Positions 14,759-25,038 of a stretch of DNA of 64,000 bases are shown here, one piece after another. This DNA comes from Hypomesus transpacificus (Eukaryota > Chordata > Actinopteri > Osmeriformes > Osmeridae), in the NCBI RefSeq assembly GCF_021917145.1, contig NC_061063.1:7516876-7580875 (forward strand), in the 5' to 3' direction. The translations under genes were made by a program, and so were the position numbers. How positions within the stretch are numbered: the first letter of the stretch is position 1; each line of letters begins with the position of its first letter. A model generated the notes under the pieces. It saw only the letters and a list, made by a program, of their open reading frames with translations, had not been told where the DNA came from and searched no databases.

Positions 14759-14771
14759 CACACACACACAC
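14702..14771. repeat. (CA)n microsatellite
   Basis: About 33 CA units with a single CG interruption. The histidine/threonine-rich open frames on both strands here are artefacts of the repeat. Confidence 0.95.
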
Positions 14772-14920
14772 TTGTCCAACTGTCAATGGAAGGGGCTCAC
14801 TTGTCACAAGGAGACAATGGGACTCCTGCTGCACATAATTTGGCCAGAACTTTGCCTCCCCGACAGACTTGATTTGTTAAGAGCCCCACTGCGATTTCTG
14901 TCTACAACTCTCTCTGTCTT

Positions 14921-15002
14921 GTCTGTCTGTCTATCTGTCTGTCTCTCTGTCTTGTCTGTCTGTCTGTCTCTCTGTCTTGTCTGTCTGTCTGTCTGTCTGT
15001 CT
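14921..15002. repeat. (TGTC)n tetranucleotide repeat
   Basis: Imperfect TGTC/TCTG tandem array, about 80 bp. Open frames across it encode only Leu-Ser-Val-Cys repeats and are not genes. Confidence 0.9.
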
Positions 15003-15952
15003 GTACATCTATCTACACCTTTTATCTTTGTCTTTTTCTCTTCTTTTTTTTACTGTGCCCATCTGCCATTGTGTTGAGTGTTCCCCATGTGACTTAACTA
15101 GGGCACCTTTAAGACCATACAAGTGTCATGTGGGAAGAGCAGAAATCACTTTCTATTAAACTTTGTCCCATGTGGATACATAAGTTTATAAAATGGCAGG
15201 CAACATTGTTCTACACAGACAGAACACAATTCACAGTGACAAACACACTTCAAAGTTCACACTGAGAAAACATTCAACTCAAGCACCTTAGTCTTGAATT
15301 GTGATACTAAGATCAGAGTTTACAGAGGGGCTCTAAGGACCTCCAGTAGCCCCTAATTAAATGTTGGTGTTGGGAGAGTAAAAGACAACACTTCAAGTGT
15401 CAATTAGTGATACTTTGCTTCCATTCAAGTCAAAGAACACACCACATCTGGATACCCATTTATTCCTAGAATTCGACAGTTCTCCTTACAAAAATGGACT
15501 GTTAGCCCCTTCAACAACTCATGGCTTTTGTTGAAATTGTTCGATTTTCCTTTTGGCCTTTCCTCTGACAATATATGCTGCATTATTCAGTTCAGAGATG
15601 TTTGGTGACTTTACAGCGTATCTGTGTGTAGCTGGACAGTCTACAGCAGGGCTTACCCAACTAAAGAAGAGTGTATTCGAGAAAAATCGTTTTTTTCCGA
15701 AAACGTCTTGCTTGTGAAGTGTGTTCTTCCAACATGTAAATAGTAGTTGGAGGTAGCCATTTTCATTCAGCAAATTTTGAGCTATAGTCCCATAAGGCTA
15801 GTGTGGGCAACCATACTTTCTTCATGCACACTGCCACCCACAGTAAAAAGGATTTTCCCCCACATTTCTCTTCTCTTTTTTCCGCTCTCTCATTCATTTC
15901 CTTTTATTCTCTTCGTTTTTTCCCAGCCTGGATTCTCAGATGGTTGGTTCTG

Positions 15953-15988
15953 ATTTGCATTCATTTGCATAATGAATGTCATTTGCAT
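15953..15988 (+). promoter_or_regulatory. Triple POU octamer cluster, candidate enhancer core
   Basis: Three perfect ATTTGCAT octamers lie at 15953-15960, 15963-15970 and 15981-15988. This is the consensus site for POU-domain factors (Oct/Brn). Three exact 8-mers within 36 bp is unlikely by chance. A further ATTTGCAT occurs at about 17053. With mir-9 only 1.8 kb away and POU3/Brn factors active in neural progenitors, a neural enhancer for mir-9 is a reasonable inference. Confidence 0.45.
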
Positions 15989-16038
15989 GCTTAGGGGCAG
16001 ACCATACCATGAGAACGAGCATGTTGGTTGTTTGCAAC

Positions 16039-16060
16039 GTGTGTGTGTGTGTGTGTGTGT
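16039..16060. repeat. (GT)n microsatellite
   Basis: Eleven GT units, simple sequence. Nothing else is visible in it. Confidence 0.85.
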
Positions 16061-16679
16061 ATGTGAGTACATGAATGTAGGCTTATGTGCATATTTGCCA
16101 TACATGTGAACTGAGTTCAGCAGAGTATTTAGCAGCAGTGCAATCAGTTCTCTTTGTCTTGTATAAATTAGTGTCTGTTTTGTTTTAGTGTTTTGAAGTT
16201 GTTGGTGTTGTGTATGCTTTTTTTACCCACGCAGTCCTGTGTAAGTTGTTTGCTTAAGCATTCATTTGAAAGTTCCAGTATGTATGTCTGTATGTGGGTG
16301 TGTGTGTGTGCACGTGTGTCTTTGTGCGTATGCAAGTCAAAGATAAGGAAAATGCATACTGTATGTGTAACCTTGTTTTTTGGGCTGTAAACTGACAACA
16401 ATGTCTTCCTCCCTCCGTCCATTTACTGTTCTGCTAATTCAAAAGTACAATGACTGAAAAAGAGGAAGACTCAGTCCTCCTCCATCCCAGCATCCACTGC
16501 TCCATCCCTCCCTCCCTCCCTCCACCCCCCCCCCCCCCACCCTACCCCTAGTCTGTCCTCTTCTCATGCACAGTAAGTCACAGCCCTGCCACCATCTTAG
16601 GAGAAGGACTGGCACAAAATGGCAGCTGTAGAGAAACAGAGGTAGTTTTAGCCCCCTGTGCCCAGCCCATACACCTACC

Positions 16680-17100
16680 CCCCATTCCTCGTTGGCCCCT
16701 CTTCTTCCTGCGCCATTGGTTGCCTCGAGACGGTGTTAATTACTGGCAGTGTGTTAATTGCGTAGATCGCGCCAAGAGACATGGGGGAGGGGGCGTGATT
16801 TGAGGAAATCATGCGCCCAGTAGCTTTTAATGTCTTTAAGCTGGCATTTTGAGGGGCAGCTGTGGTCCTCTCGCTGCGTTCGTTGTGCCTCTTCTTTCGT
16901 TTAGACTGAAAATGGCGACGAGCAGCCATTTTGTGGATTTTGAATAGCTTCGAGTAGAGATCCTTTTCCTTGACGGATTTAGGTAACAGGAATTCAATCA
17001 TTTTTAGGCGTTTTAATTACGACCGCATATTAATGACTTAACACTGGGTCTATTTGCATATCGTGCATGAAACATTATATATTCATGAAGCATGTAGACA
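16680..17100. promoter_or_regulatory. Candidate conserved non-coding element near mir-9
   Basis: Unlike its surroundings, this stretch is of balanced composition, free of simple repeats and rich in homeodomain-type words (TTAATTAC, TTAATTG, CTTTTAATG), with an octamer (ATTTGCAT, about 17053) and TATTCATGAAG. A minus-strand open frame of 108 codons spans most of it, which I regard as a by-product of composition: it has basic low-complexity content and no known domain. Location 2.6 kb from mir-9 makes an enhancer or conserved part of the primary transcript plausible. The call rests on composition and motifs only, since no alignment could be run. Confidence 0.35.
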
Positions 17101-17480
17101 AGCACGGTCTCATTAGACCATCCGTACACATACACGCATAGTGTATGCTGGAAATATGCACACACATCCAATGCTCACACATCCATGTACAAACACCACA
17201 CACACACTTTCACACCCTATAAGATACAGTATGCTCACAGGCATTACCCATGTACTAAAACTTAAATGTACAATAACTTAAAATATCATACACATGCAAA
17301 AGTACTAAGGTAGTTTGCATGAATAACTGTTCATAAAAGTTTAACTGTTCATCTCTATGCACACTTGCACATACAGATAGAACATGATATTTGGCATAAC
17401 ACAGCCTGTAATATACAGCTCTGAAAAGAAAATTGAGCACTGCACCTTTTTCTTTCGTAAAAAAGAAGTTGACAAGGACA

Positions 17481-17555
17481 ATTTTGAGTGAGGAACAGAA
17501 GGGTACAATTTGCAGTGGCCTCCTAAATTTTCCCCTTCTGTTCCTCACTCAAAAT
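17481..17555. other. Perfect 23-bp inverted repeat (hairpin)
   Basis: The left arm 17481-17503 (ATTTTGAGTGAGGAACAG...) is the exact reverse complement of the right arm 17533-17555, with a 29-nt spacer that can pair partly. If transcribed, it folds into a hairpin of precursor-microRNA size with an uninterrupted 23-bp stem. It is not a microRNA family I recognise. Alternatives are a tiny MITE or a local inverted duplication. Confidence 0.8.
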
Positions 17556-17989
17556 GTTTTTTTCTCCCCCAGAGCTGTGTGTCATTCATCCTTCCCTATC
17601 ATATTCTAAGGGATGTCCATCCTAGGAGAAGTCGAGTAGAAAGAGAAAGTAAGGAGGAAGAGGTAGAGCCTTTGGGGATGAGTGGAGTGAGGGAGTGAAT
17701 GAGTGAGGGAGTGAATGAGTGAGGGATGGATAATGTACAGGAGGGGAGACAAGTAAGAGAGGGAGGCTTGCGACAGTGAGATCTCAATAGTGAGAGGCGT
17801 TCTTTGTGCTTCCGTGTGAGGTTTATTTTAGGGGGAGTGGGGGGGAGAGAGTGGGGGAGAGTATGTGGTGTGTGTGTGTGGTGGTGGGGGTGGTGTATTA
17901 AGAAGAGGGAGAAAGGGGGGTAGCTGTACCCAGCGCTCAGACAAGCAGCACATTGTCCCCCCTTGTGTGGCGGCACTTGTGGCGTAACG

Positions 17990-18110
17990 TCATTATTTAG
18001 GCCAGTGGAGGGAGAGGGGTCTAGAGACCAGCTTAACCAAAACGCCAATTAGAGCCGGATCGCCCTGATTAATGGTGGGGGGGATTGGTAAACAGTGCTA
18101 ACCATTGTCA
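17990..18110. promoter_or_regulatory. Candidate conserved non-coding element
   Basis: Contains close-packed homeodomain-like and forkhead-like words (CCAATTAGAG, TGATTAATGG, GGTAAACAGT) between simple repeats. It is followed at 18136-18158 by a poly-C run. No coding potential. The call is compositional only. Confidence 0.25.
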
Positions 18111-18135
18111 GCGTAACCCCCCTCTTTCTCTTGCA

Positions 18136-18158
18136 CCCCCCCCCCCCCCCCCCCCCAC
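18136..18158. repeat. Poly-C/poly-G tract
   Basis: Uninterrupted cytosine run of about 20 bases, one of several in the window (also about 16525, 20393, 31749). Run length is prone to sequencing error. Confidence 0.85.
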
Positions 18159-20357
18159 GAGAACCCCCCCTTTGTTTGCCATAGCAGTGCTTAAAAGCCT
18201 TAGATTAACATGTGCTCTTGTGCAGTTAGTTCGACCCTCCCCATCCTAAGCTTACATGAAGAACTGAAGTTGTGCGCAAAGTTTCCTTGCTGTCACGTTG
18301 GCTGCGGTAAATACATTATTATCATATGCAAAATGTGCTTTATCGGTAATGCAAATATGATCTTAAATGAAATTGTTTATCTGGAGTGTCCTTAGTAAAA
18401 TATTTGGACTTCAGTAGTGCAGGCAAAGTAGGTCATTACAATTGAAACACAACAGTCTTCTTTCAAATGTTTCATTGGCATTCAGCTATAGTGTTAATCA
18501 CAGACAGTCTAATACTTGGGTCTGTATTTCCATACGTCCTACTTAATTGCTTATTTAAAGCGTATGCACTGAATAATTAGCTTACTACGTTCTCCAATCA
18601 GGGGCATGCCAACATGAGTTGCCATGGCGACCTCATCAGGGCCCCCTGCCAGCCACAAACAGGACGGAGACAAATAAAGCGTGGGAAAAAAACTCAGGCA
18701 CTTAGACAATGATGGGGGTGAGGAGACTGGGTTGGGAAGGGAAGGAGGGGGTCTGGGGCGGGAAAGGGGGAGAGGGCGGGGGGCAACTTGCTGAGTCTGT
18801 TTGTTGAGATGGGGTGGTAGGGCCAGCTTGTGTCTGGACTGTAGACTGTAGACATGGAAGTCTCCTGGGGGGCTGTGGCATATTACAGACCTGTCTGTCT
18901 GGATTGGCCCGGCCTAGATCTGTGTGTGTGTGTGTTTTGTATAAATAAGTGTGTGTTTGAGCATGTTCACGTCTGTGTGTGTGTGTCTGTGTGGGAATAC
19001 ATGTGTGAACTGTAGCAATAGACCATATGGCTGGACAAATCCATGATAGCTCTTGAATTCATTTTTTTGGGGGGTACATACAGTATATATAAATGACTGC
19101 ATGAAGACTGAAAATCCATCTCTTTAGAAAAGGAGCTGTAGTTTAGTGAAGCTCTAAGTGAATTACGGTAATCTCACAATCTGTCTTGTGTTTGAGTTTC
19201 TTCACATGATCCATTACAACAGTGCTGTGGAAGACTGGAGCTACAGTATTCTACTCACTCTCATTTTTTAAGATTGTTGTACAATCAGTTTTTACAATCA
19301 GATTGTTGTACAGTTAGCAATCTGAAACTTCTGAACACATCATTAGACATTATAACAAAATACAGAATTTGACAGGTTCTAACCATATAGAAAGTAAACC
19401 TGTTCCTCCCAGTTAAGATTCAGAGGAACTTGAATTTGAGTTATTTTTAAACTAATTGTTCATATATTCTTCCTCTAGATTACATGCGACTTGAAAGAAA
19501 TGACGTCACTGGCCACCCAGCCGATTAACCAAGCTTATACCATGGCCTGGGTGAATAGTCGATTCTGATTGGCTGCAGGGTTGTCCATTATCAGGTGATA
19601 ATGTACACCTCGTCGGGCATCATCCCTTCCTTGAACTACATGATGCCCACTCCCCTACACAACAGACCCTGCCAGTCCTGCATGGCAGCATATTGCCTCC
19701 CTCTCCTTTTTTTTGCCCCAATGTTTAAAGCTGGAAGCACTTTGTGGACATCGAAGGATCCCCAGGTTGATGTTAACATTCAGCCTATGAACGTGACCGG
19801 TGATGAGCCAGATGAATATGGAGAAAATTCTGCCCACAAACGGCCTAACTGAAAGATGCCACCAGGCTGTAACCTGCTTGAACTTATCTTCGATGTTGGA
19901 TTTACAGAAGATAGTCAAGGAGGGCACAGACCAAGACAGTCTGAGAGGACAATGCAAGACTACCTCAGTTTGTTCACCACAATCTAAAGGACGTAGACTT
20001 AACAATCAAATTCTGTTCACTATGGGAAACCACGATGGCCTATTTACAAAAGGATGTTTTAATACTATGTGCCAACATTAGTGTGTATATACAAATACTT
20101 ATTAATTATTAATTCATCATTTTTTTCAGTCCTGGAAGAGACAGTGAACATGAATTCTCCACGTAGAGTCTTGTGGAGTGTGATGGGACACTTTGTTCTT
20201 TAAGCTGCTTTGTTCAGTTGCAGTTGACACATCTGCAGTCAATTGTATGTAAAAATGTGTCCTCGGAAGAGTCTGTGTTTGTTTTGTGCTTTGACACAGA
20301 TACAGCATCCCTCTCCTGTGACGTGCATACACATACATACTTTCTATTCATTGGCAG

Positions 20358-20599
20358 CAGGGCCATACTCATAATATATATTGGGGGGTGCACCCCCCCC
20401 CCCAATATTCAAATCTGTTCAAAAAGTCCCCCCCAATATGTTGATATAAAAATTGAAATCAAATATAAATGTGATACGCTACGACAGGTACGCTGTCCGA
20501 AATTATCATAAAAAATGTAATAACTTAAAACTTCAGAAAGAAGGAAATCTCCCCAGCAGATTTCGTTCCCCCAATGTTGACTCCATGGCTATGGCCTTG
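20358..20599. mobile_element. hAT-type MITE with perfect 8-bp target duplication
   Basis: The element begins CAGGGCCATA and ends TATGGCCTTG, so its ends are inverted (CAGGGCCATA versus CAAGGCCATA). It is flanked by identical 8-bp direct repeats ATTGGCAG at 20350-20357 and 20600-20607. CAGGG-like termini and 8-bp target duplications are the signature of hAT transposons. At 242 bp with no transposase, it is a non-autonomous MITE. G and C runs lie inside the left part. The perfect target duplication suggests a fairly recent insertion. Confidence 0.8.
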
Positions 20600-20607
20600 A
20601 TTGGCAG

Positions 20608-21530
20608 TCACTAAGAGTGTTCTGGATACATTACTCTTTTTATTATTTCATCTTCGAGAAGTAGAAATTAATTAAAAAAGTTGAAACTCACAAAATTTGA
20701 CCATATGTTTACTTGATTATCTGATTTAAGATAATCTTGTCTAAATGCTGATACATTATGTTTTATTGTGCTTTGTTACTCCAATCATATAACTATGCAT
20801 TTTCTTTATCTATGCAAATGTATATTACCTCACTCAACTTTGTTGTACTATTACTGACTATCAGAATGTATCTGGTTTTACATGACTTAATTCAGTGTAT
20901 TTTATTTAGTTTTTTGAATCCTTTTTTGGTAATTTTCTCAATCAGAAAATATATGCAATTAATCCGTTTTCTGTATTTGAAATATTTGATGCTCCATAAT
21001 GAACAAGTATGCAATATTGTTGCCCTTTATATTTTTGTCATATTGATGAGCAAGACTGCAATTCTTGAAATCTATGCACTTTATTTAATGTTTGCAATAT
21101 ACAATGTCTAACGTGCACCATTAAAATATGAATCAATGTATTAGCTTAGAGACAATTAATATCAGTGCATGAGTGACTAATGAGGTCAGCATTTTTACAG
21201 ATTTGCACATTATGTTTGAGTCTGCACTGTATAGTGTGAATACTTGTACGATGGACTGTACAACAAGGAATCGGTTTACACAATCAATAAATGTTTACAC
21301 TGAAAAAAACACCTGATGTATCAATTTTCTCACTATTTGATATTTATAGTAATTAGTACTATATAAATACTCTCAAGCAATTGGTAAATGTATTAAGTCA
21401 AAACTGACTTGATTCCATTTGCAACACATGTATACATCTCTAAATAGAGATAGTTATAATTGTTTTAATTGTATATGAAAAAAGGTTATTGCAGGATTGT
21501 CCATACCAGCTGTCTTATTGATAGATAAAT
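20608..21530. other. AT-rich non-coding stretch
   Basis: Strongly AT-rich. One plus-strand open frame (20758-21111) encodes a hydrophobic low-complexity peptide without recognisable domains and is rejected as a gene. Nothing else visible. Confidence 0.5.
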
Positions 21531-21531
21531 A

Positions 21532-21584
21532 GAATATGTCATGCATTTAAAAAAACATGAATATGTCATGCATTTAAAAAAACG
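21532..21584. repeat. 27-bp tandem duplication
   Basis: The word starting GAATATGTCATGCATTT occurs at 21532 and again at 21559, a direct tandem duplication of period 27. Confidence 0.85.
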
Positions 21585-21623
21585 TTTACTCCTAACGTAC
21601 AGCAGTTCTATAGAGAAAACAGA

Positions 21624-22081
21624 GTTTATAGGTTTTTGGACTATATTTCATTAGTATATGCCCTGTTAAAAAAACGTTTTATGTTACCATGGTACTACAT
21701 TTAAACTCATTTAAACCCAGGTAACCCTACCTGGTAATGTACCAATGACATCTTTCGGTTATTGAAGACAGGTGATGAGATTTGATTTTAGTATCAACCA
21801 CAGAGTTATGCTTAGGATAGAAGCAAATACACAAATGATCAATGTTTAGTTTATAGGTTTTTGGACTATTATTCCTTAGTATATGCCCGGCTAAAAACCC
21901 TTTTTATGTAACCATGGTACTACATTTAAACTAATTTAAACCCAGGTAACCCTACCTGGTAATGTACCAATGACATCTTTTGATTATTGAAGACAGGTGA
22001 TGAGATTTGATTTTAGTACCAATCACCGGAGTTACATTTAGGACAGAAGCAAATACATGATACATGAAATGATCAATGTTT
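21624..22081. repeat. Tandem duplication, about 225-bp unit, two copies
   Basis: Both copies start GTTTATAGGTTTTTGGACTA (at 21624 and 21849) and end with GATCAATGTTTA. They share long near-identical stretches, for example ATTTAAACCCAGGTAACCCT and GAAGACAGGTGATGAGATTT. Copy 2 is a few bases longer because of small insertions. Divergence is roughly a tenth of positions by eye. Each copy contains the imperfect palindrome GGTAACCCTACCTGGTAATG. No open frame runs through them, and they match no transposon I know. Confidence 0.85.
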
Positions 22082-22191
22082 ACACGCACTGAACATTTCA
22101 ACTGAGCGGAGGGGCACATCTGGGTAATATGTGGGACACAACGATACTTCCATTTGTGGGGAGGTCACAGGCCACTACAGCAGCTGTTAGA

Positions 22192-22231
22192 GTGTGTGTG
22201 CGTGTGTGTGTGTGTGTGTGAGTGAGTGTGT
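22192..22231. repeat. (GT)n microsatellite
   Basis: GT-rich simple sequence with CG and AGTG interruptions. Confidence 0.85.
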
Positions 22232-22493
22232 ATGCAGGTGTGTATGTGTTTTTATGCTTTATGTGTATGTAAGTGTGATGTGTGTGTGTATCTGAAATGA
22301 CTCTGTGGCTCTTTCAGCTCATGCACAGCCTAAGAGCACAAGGACAGAATGACTCGGTTTGGAATGCATTTCTTTGACACTTCAGAACAGAAAATAAACA
22401 CTCATTCTGAGTTACTATTGTTGTTGTTCTTTAGCATAGCACTGACAGGCCAGTATTCTACTTTAACATCGCATCATACTTTAACACCGCATC

Positions 22494-22558
22494 ATGGGAG
22501 TCAGGTGGCTGAACGGTGAGGGAATCGCACCAAAGCTGGGGAACATTCATCTACCTGA
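22494..22558 (+). mobile_element. SINE head fragment
   Basis: Starts 'gggagtcaggtggctgaacg', matching the tRNA-like head of the SINE at 7735. The body and tail are missing, and the match gives way directly to a purine tract at 22560. Confidence 0.5.
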
Positions 22559-22559
22559 G

Positions 22560-22672
22560 GGGGGGAAGAAAGGAAAGGAGGGGGGAGAAAGGGGGAAGAA
22601 GAAAAAGGAGGAGAAAAGAGGGGAAAAAATGAAAAAAGAGAGAAAAAAGGAGAGAAAAGGAGAAGGAAGGGA
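22560..22672. repeat. Polypurine (G/A) tract
   Basis: About 110 bases almost entirely G and A on the plus strand (GGGGGAAGAAAGG-type). Open frames on both strands (Lys/Glu-rich or Ser/Pro-rich) are artefacts. Such mirror-like purine tracts can form triplex DNA in vitro. Confidence 0.85.
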
Positions 22673-23046
22673 TTTTTATGGCCCATACCTACATCACCAA
22701 TGTTTTTGAAATATTAAGGTATATCAGGAATCACAATTAAAACCTTATATTTCTATTTCTATAGACATATATATGGGATACAAGTTAATCCCAAGGTTCT
22801 GGTTTGACTAAATTGTTGCAAGAAATTCAAGTGGTTATTTTGTATTCTTGGAAATCACATAATCACAGTTTGGTTAAAAACAAAACAATGAGGATACTCA
22901 TAACTGTTAAGTTAATATTTAAAATTAAGTTTATGTATTTAGCAGAAACTTTTATCCACAAAACAAACAAACAAACGAAGCATAGGAAAATACATTTCTG
23001 TTGTGATAAAACTTTTATTTTCAGTCATCAGAAAGCCATTATACAG

Positions 23047-23510
23047 CAGTAGTGAATCCCTCCATTCACTTATTCAACAGTAACTATGGACAATAACTTA
23101 AATATATACAGAACAGTAGTGAATCCCTCCATTCACTTATTCAACAGTAACTATAGACAATAACTTAAATATATACAGAACAGTAGTGAATCCCTCCATT
23201 CACTTATTCAACAGTAACTACAGACAATAACTTAAATATATACAGAACAGTAGTGAATCCCTCCATTCACTTATTCAACAGTAACTACAGACAATAACTT
23301 AAATATATACAGAACAGTAGTGAATCCCACATTCACTTATTCAACAGTAACTATAGACAATAACTTAAATTGATACAGAACAGTTGTGAATCTCTCCATT
23401 CACTTATTCAACAGTAACTATAGACAATAACTTAAATATATACAGAACAGTTGTGAATCCCTCCATTCACTTATTCAACAGTAATTATAGACAATAACAG
23501 AAAACATTAA
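23047..23510. repeat. 67-bp minisatellite, about 7 copies
   Basis: Unit starts CAGTAGTGAATCCCTCCATT, with starts at 23047, 23114, 23181, 23248 and 23315, then two more slightly diverged copies. Copies differ by single bases and a small deletion in the fifth. The array lies just beyond the 3' end of the minus-strand gene at 23701, so it may form part of its 3' UTR or downstream flank. Not CRISPR: there are no unique spacers between repeats. Confidence 0.9.
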
Positions 23511-23538
23511 CAGAACTATTGACAAAATTAAAGTGTTC

Positions 23539-23700
23539 AGTGTCCATGCCTCTGGGAGGGGGGTAGAGGGGCACTAGCCCAGTGTCCATGCCTCTGGGAG
23601 GGGGGTAGAGGGGCACTAGCCCAGTGTCCATGCCTCTGGGAGGGGGGTAGAGGGGCACTAGCCCAGTGTCCATGCCTCTGGGAGGGGGGTAGAGGGGCAT
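23539..23700. repeat. 42-bp minisatellite, 4 copies, directly after a stop codon
   Basis: Unit starts CAGTGTCCATGCCTCTGGGA at 23539, 23581, 23623 and 23665. On the minus strand the array begins immediately after the TAG stop of the gene at 23701 and stays open in the same frame, encoding a 14-residue proline/glycine-rich repeat (MPLYPPPRGMDTGL). Because 42 is a multiple of three, copy-number change keeps the frame. Normal termination would leave it untranslated. Confidence 0.9.
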
Positions 23701-24882
23701 CTATATTTTTTTCATGTCCTCCAACCACTGCTCCTTGGGAACAGCCTCTACAGAGGGGCAGTACACGGTCCCTTTGTACTGACTGTGTCCAGTCTGGGCT
23801 GTCCTGAACTGCCCGCATTTCTTGCACGTGTTGTGGGGTACATGGCGGGTTAGTTTTCGGACCGGAGCAGGAGGTGCAGGGAAGATACCTCCCAGGGCCT
23901 GTGGAGCAGCAATGAAGACAGGCACCTGTGAGGTCACCGGAGCCAGCACCAACAGACGAGGGGCCGAGGGTGGAGCAGGGAAGAGCTGACGCTGGGCATG
24001 CATCTTTATGGCACAGGTGTCACATCTGTGGACGGGACCTTTCTCTTCAACCGTGCCTGGCCCACGGTGCTGCAGGGCAGTTGGTACTGGAGAGCCGGGC
24101 CTGGGTGGGGGAGCGCAGATGGAAGGCGCACATTAGCAGGGGGGAGTAGGTCGGCTGCCGCAGACAACAACAAATAAGAATGTTTTTTTTGCATTCAAAA
24201 AGGCTACTCTCAAAATGACTTGAAACATAACCAGACAACGGAGACGCTGTACTCACAGTGACTACTTCCAGGCTGGCGCTAACAGCAGGGCTGGAGGTCC
24301 TCACAGAGGATAGAGGAGGAGCAGGGCTGGGGGTCCTCACAGAGGATAGAGGAGGAGCAGGGCTGGGGGTCCTCACAGAGGATAGAGGAGGAGCAGGGCT
24401 GGGGGTCCTCACAGAGGATGGAGGAGAAGCAGGGCTGGGGGTCTTCCTTGCTACAATATTGGGCTTCACTGAGGCAGACTGTGACCCACCAAAGCGTGAT
24501 TTAGTGAACTGCAAGGAGAAACAGAGTTAATTTTGTTATTGAGCACATACAAAATGATTTATACAAAACATGAATAACTAAGAAAATATTTACCATTGAC
24601 ACACTCAGAGGGGGCTGCAGGAAAGAAGGCTGGGCTGCAGCACCAGTGGACAAGTCTGAAGCCACAGACTGTGGTGCCTGAGGTAGCTGAGTGGCAGTCT
24701 GCTAAAACAACAGCATGTCATGTAATGTAACAGCAACAGCATTGTAAGAGACATGAGATGGAAGATAGTCAGATGCATTTTTTTTTATACATCACCTTAA
24801 CAGCATGGAATCCACAATTACAGACCATGGACCTTCCAAATAGGGCGGTCTGTCCACGAGTCTGCATGGGGCATTTCTCAAT
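23701..24882 (-). CDS. Unrecognised multi-exon gene with zinc-ribbon-like C terminus
   Basis: I do not recognise this gene family by name. Four exons join in phase 0: 24796-24882, 24594-24701, 24257-24508 and 23701-24069, each with AG/GT borders. The first internal ATG is at 24865-24867, giving about 266 residues. A likely 5' exon (about 25039-25160, ending HDLYQK) also joins in phase but shows no ATG of its own. Visible parts: a Cys-rich start (CNCGFH), a Ser/Pro-rich middle with a 12-residue repeat VRTPSPAPPLSS encoded by a 36-bp minisatellite, the pair RCDTC, and a C terminus with CKKCGQ, GHSQYKG, a further Cys and EQWLEDMKK, which could bind one zinc ion. C-terminal pieces of this kind occur, as I recall, in multi-copy and transposon-linked fish proteins, so a TE-derived or domesticated gene is my best guess. 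A degenerate copy is also possible. Confidence 0.5.
24288..24443. repeat. 36-bp coding minisatellite
   Basis: Unit starts GGGCTGGGGGTCCTCACAGA, with four near-perfect copies at 24288, 24324, 24360 and 24396 plus a partial one at 24432. It lies inside the exon 24257-24508 of the unrecognised gene and encodes a 12-residue Ser/Pro repeat on the minus strand. The unit length keeps the reading frame. Confidence 0.9.
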
Positions 24883-25038
24883 CTGAAACAATCAGAATAG
24901 TTATTCAGCCAGAGTCACTCAGTGTACAGTCCATTGTCTGATATTATCTGCACCATTGTATTAAACCCTTTGCTCATCAAGTGACCTGCAGTCTAATGAC
25001 TGTAAGAAGTAATAAGCACATATTTTGCAGTACTTTAC

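Noticed and set aside
16675..17001. 108-codon minus-strand open frame with Lys/Arg-rich part
   Set aside because: No known domain. The DNA looks like a regulatory island near mir-9, so I list it as such instead.
23047..23700. CRISPR-like regular repeats
   Set aside because: Head-to-tail tandem minisatellites of 67 and 42 bp without unique spacers, in a vertebrate genome.
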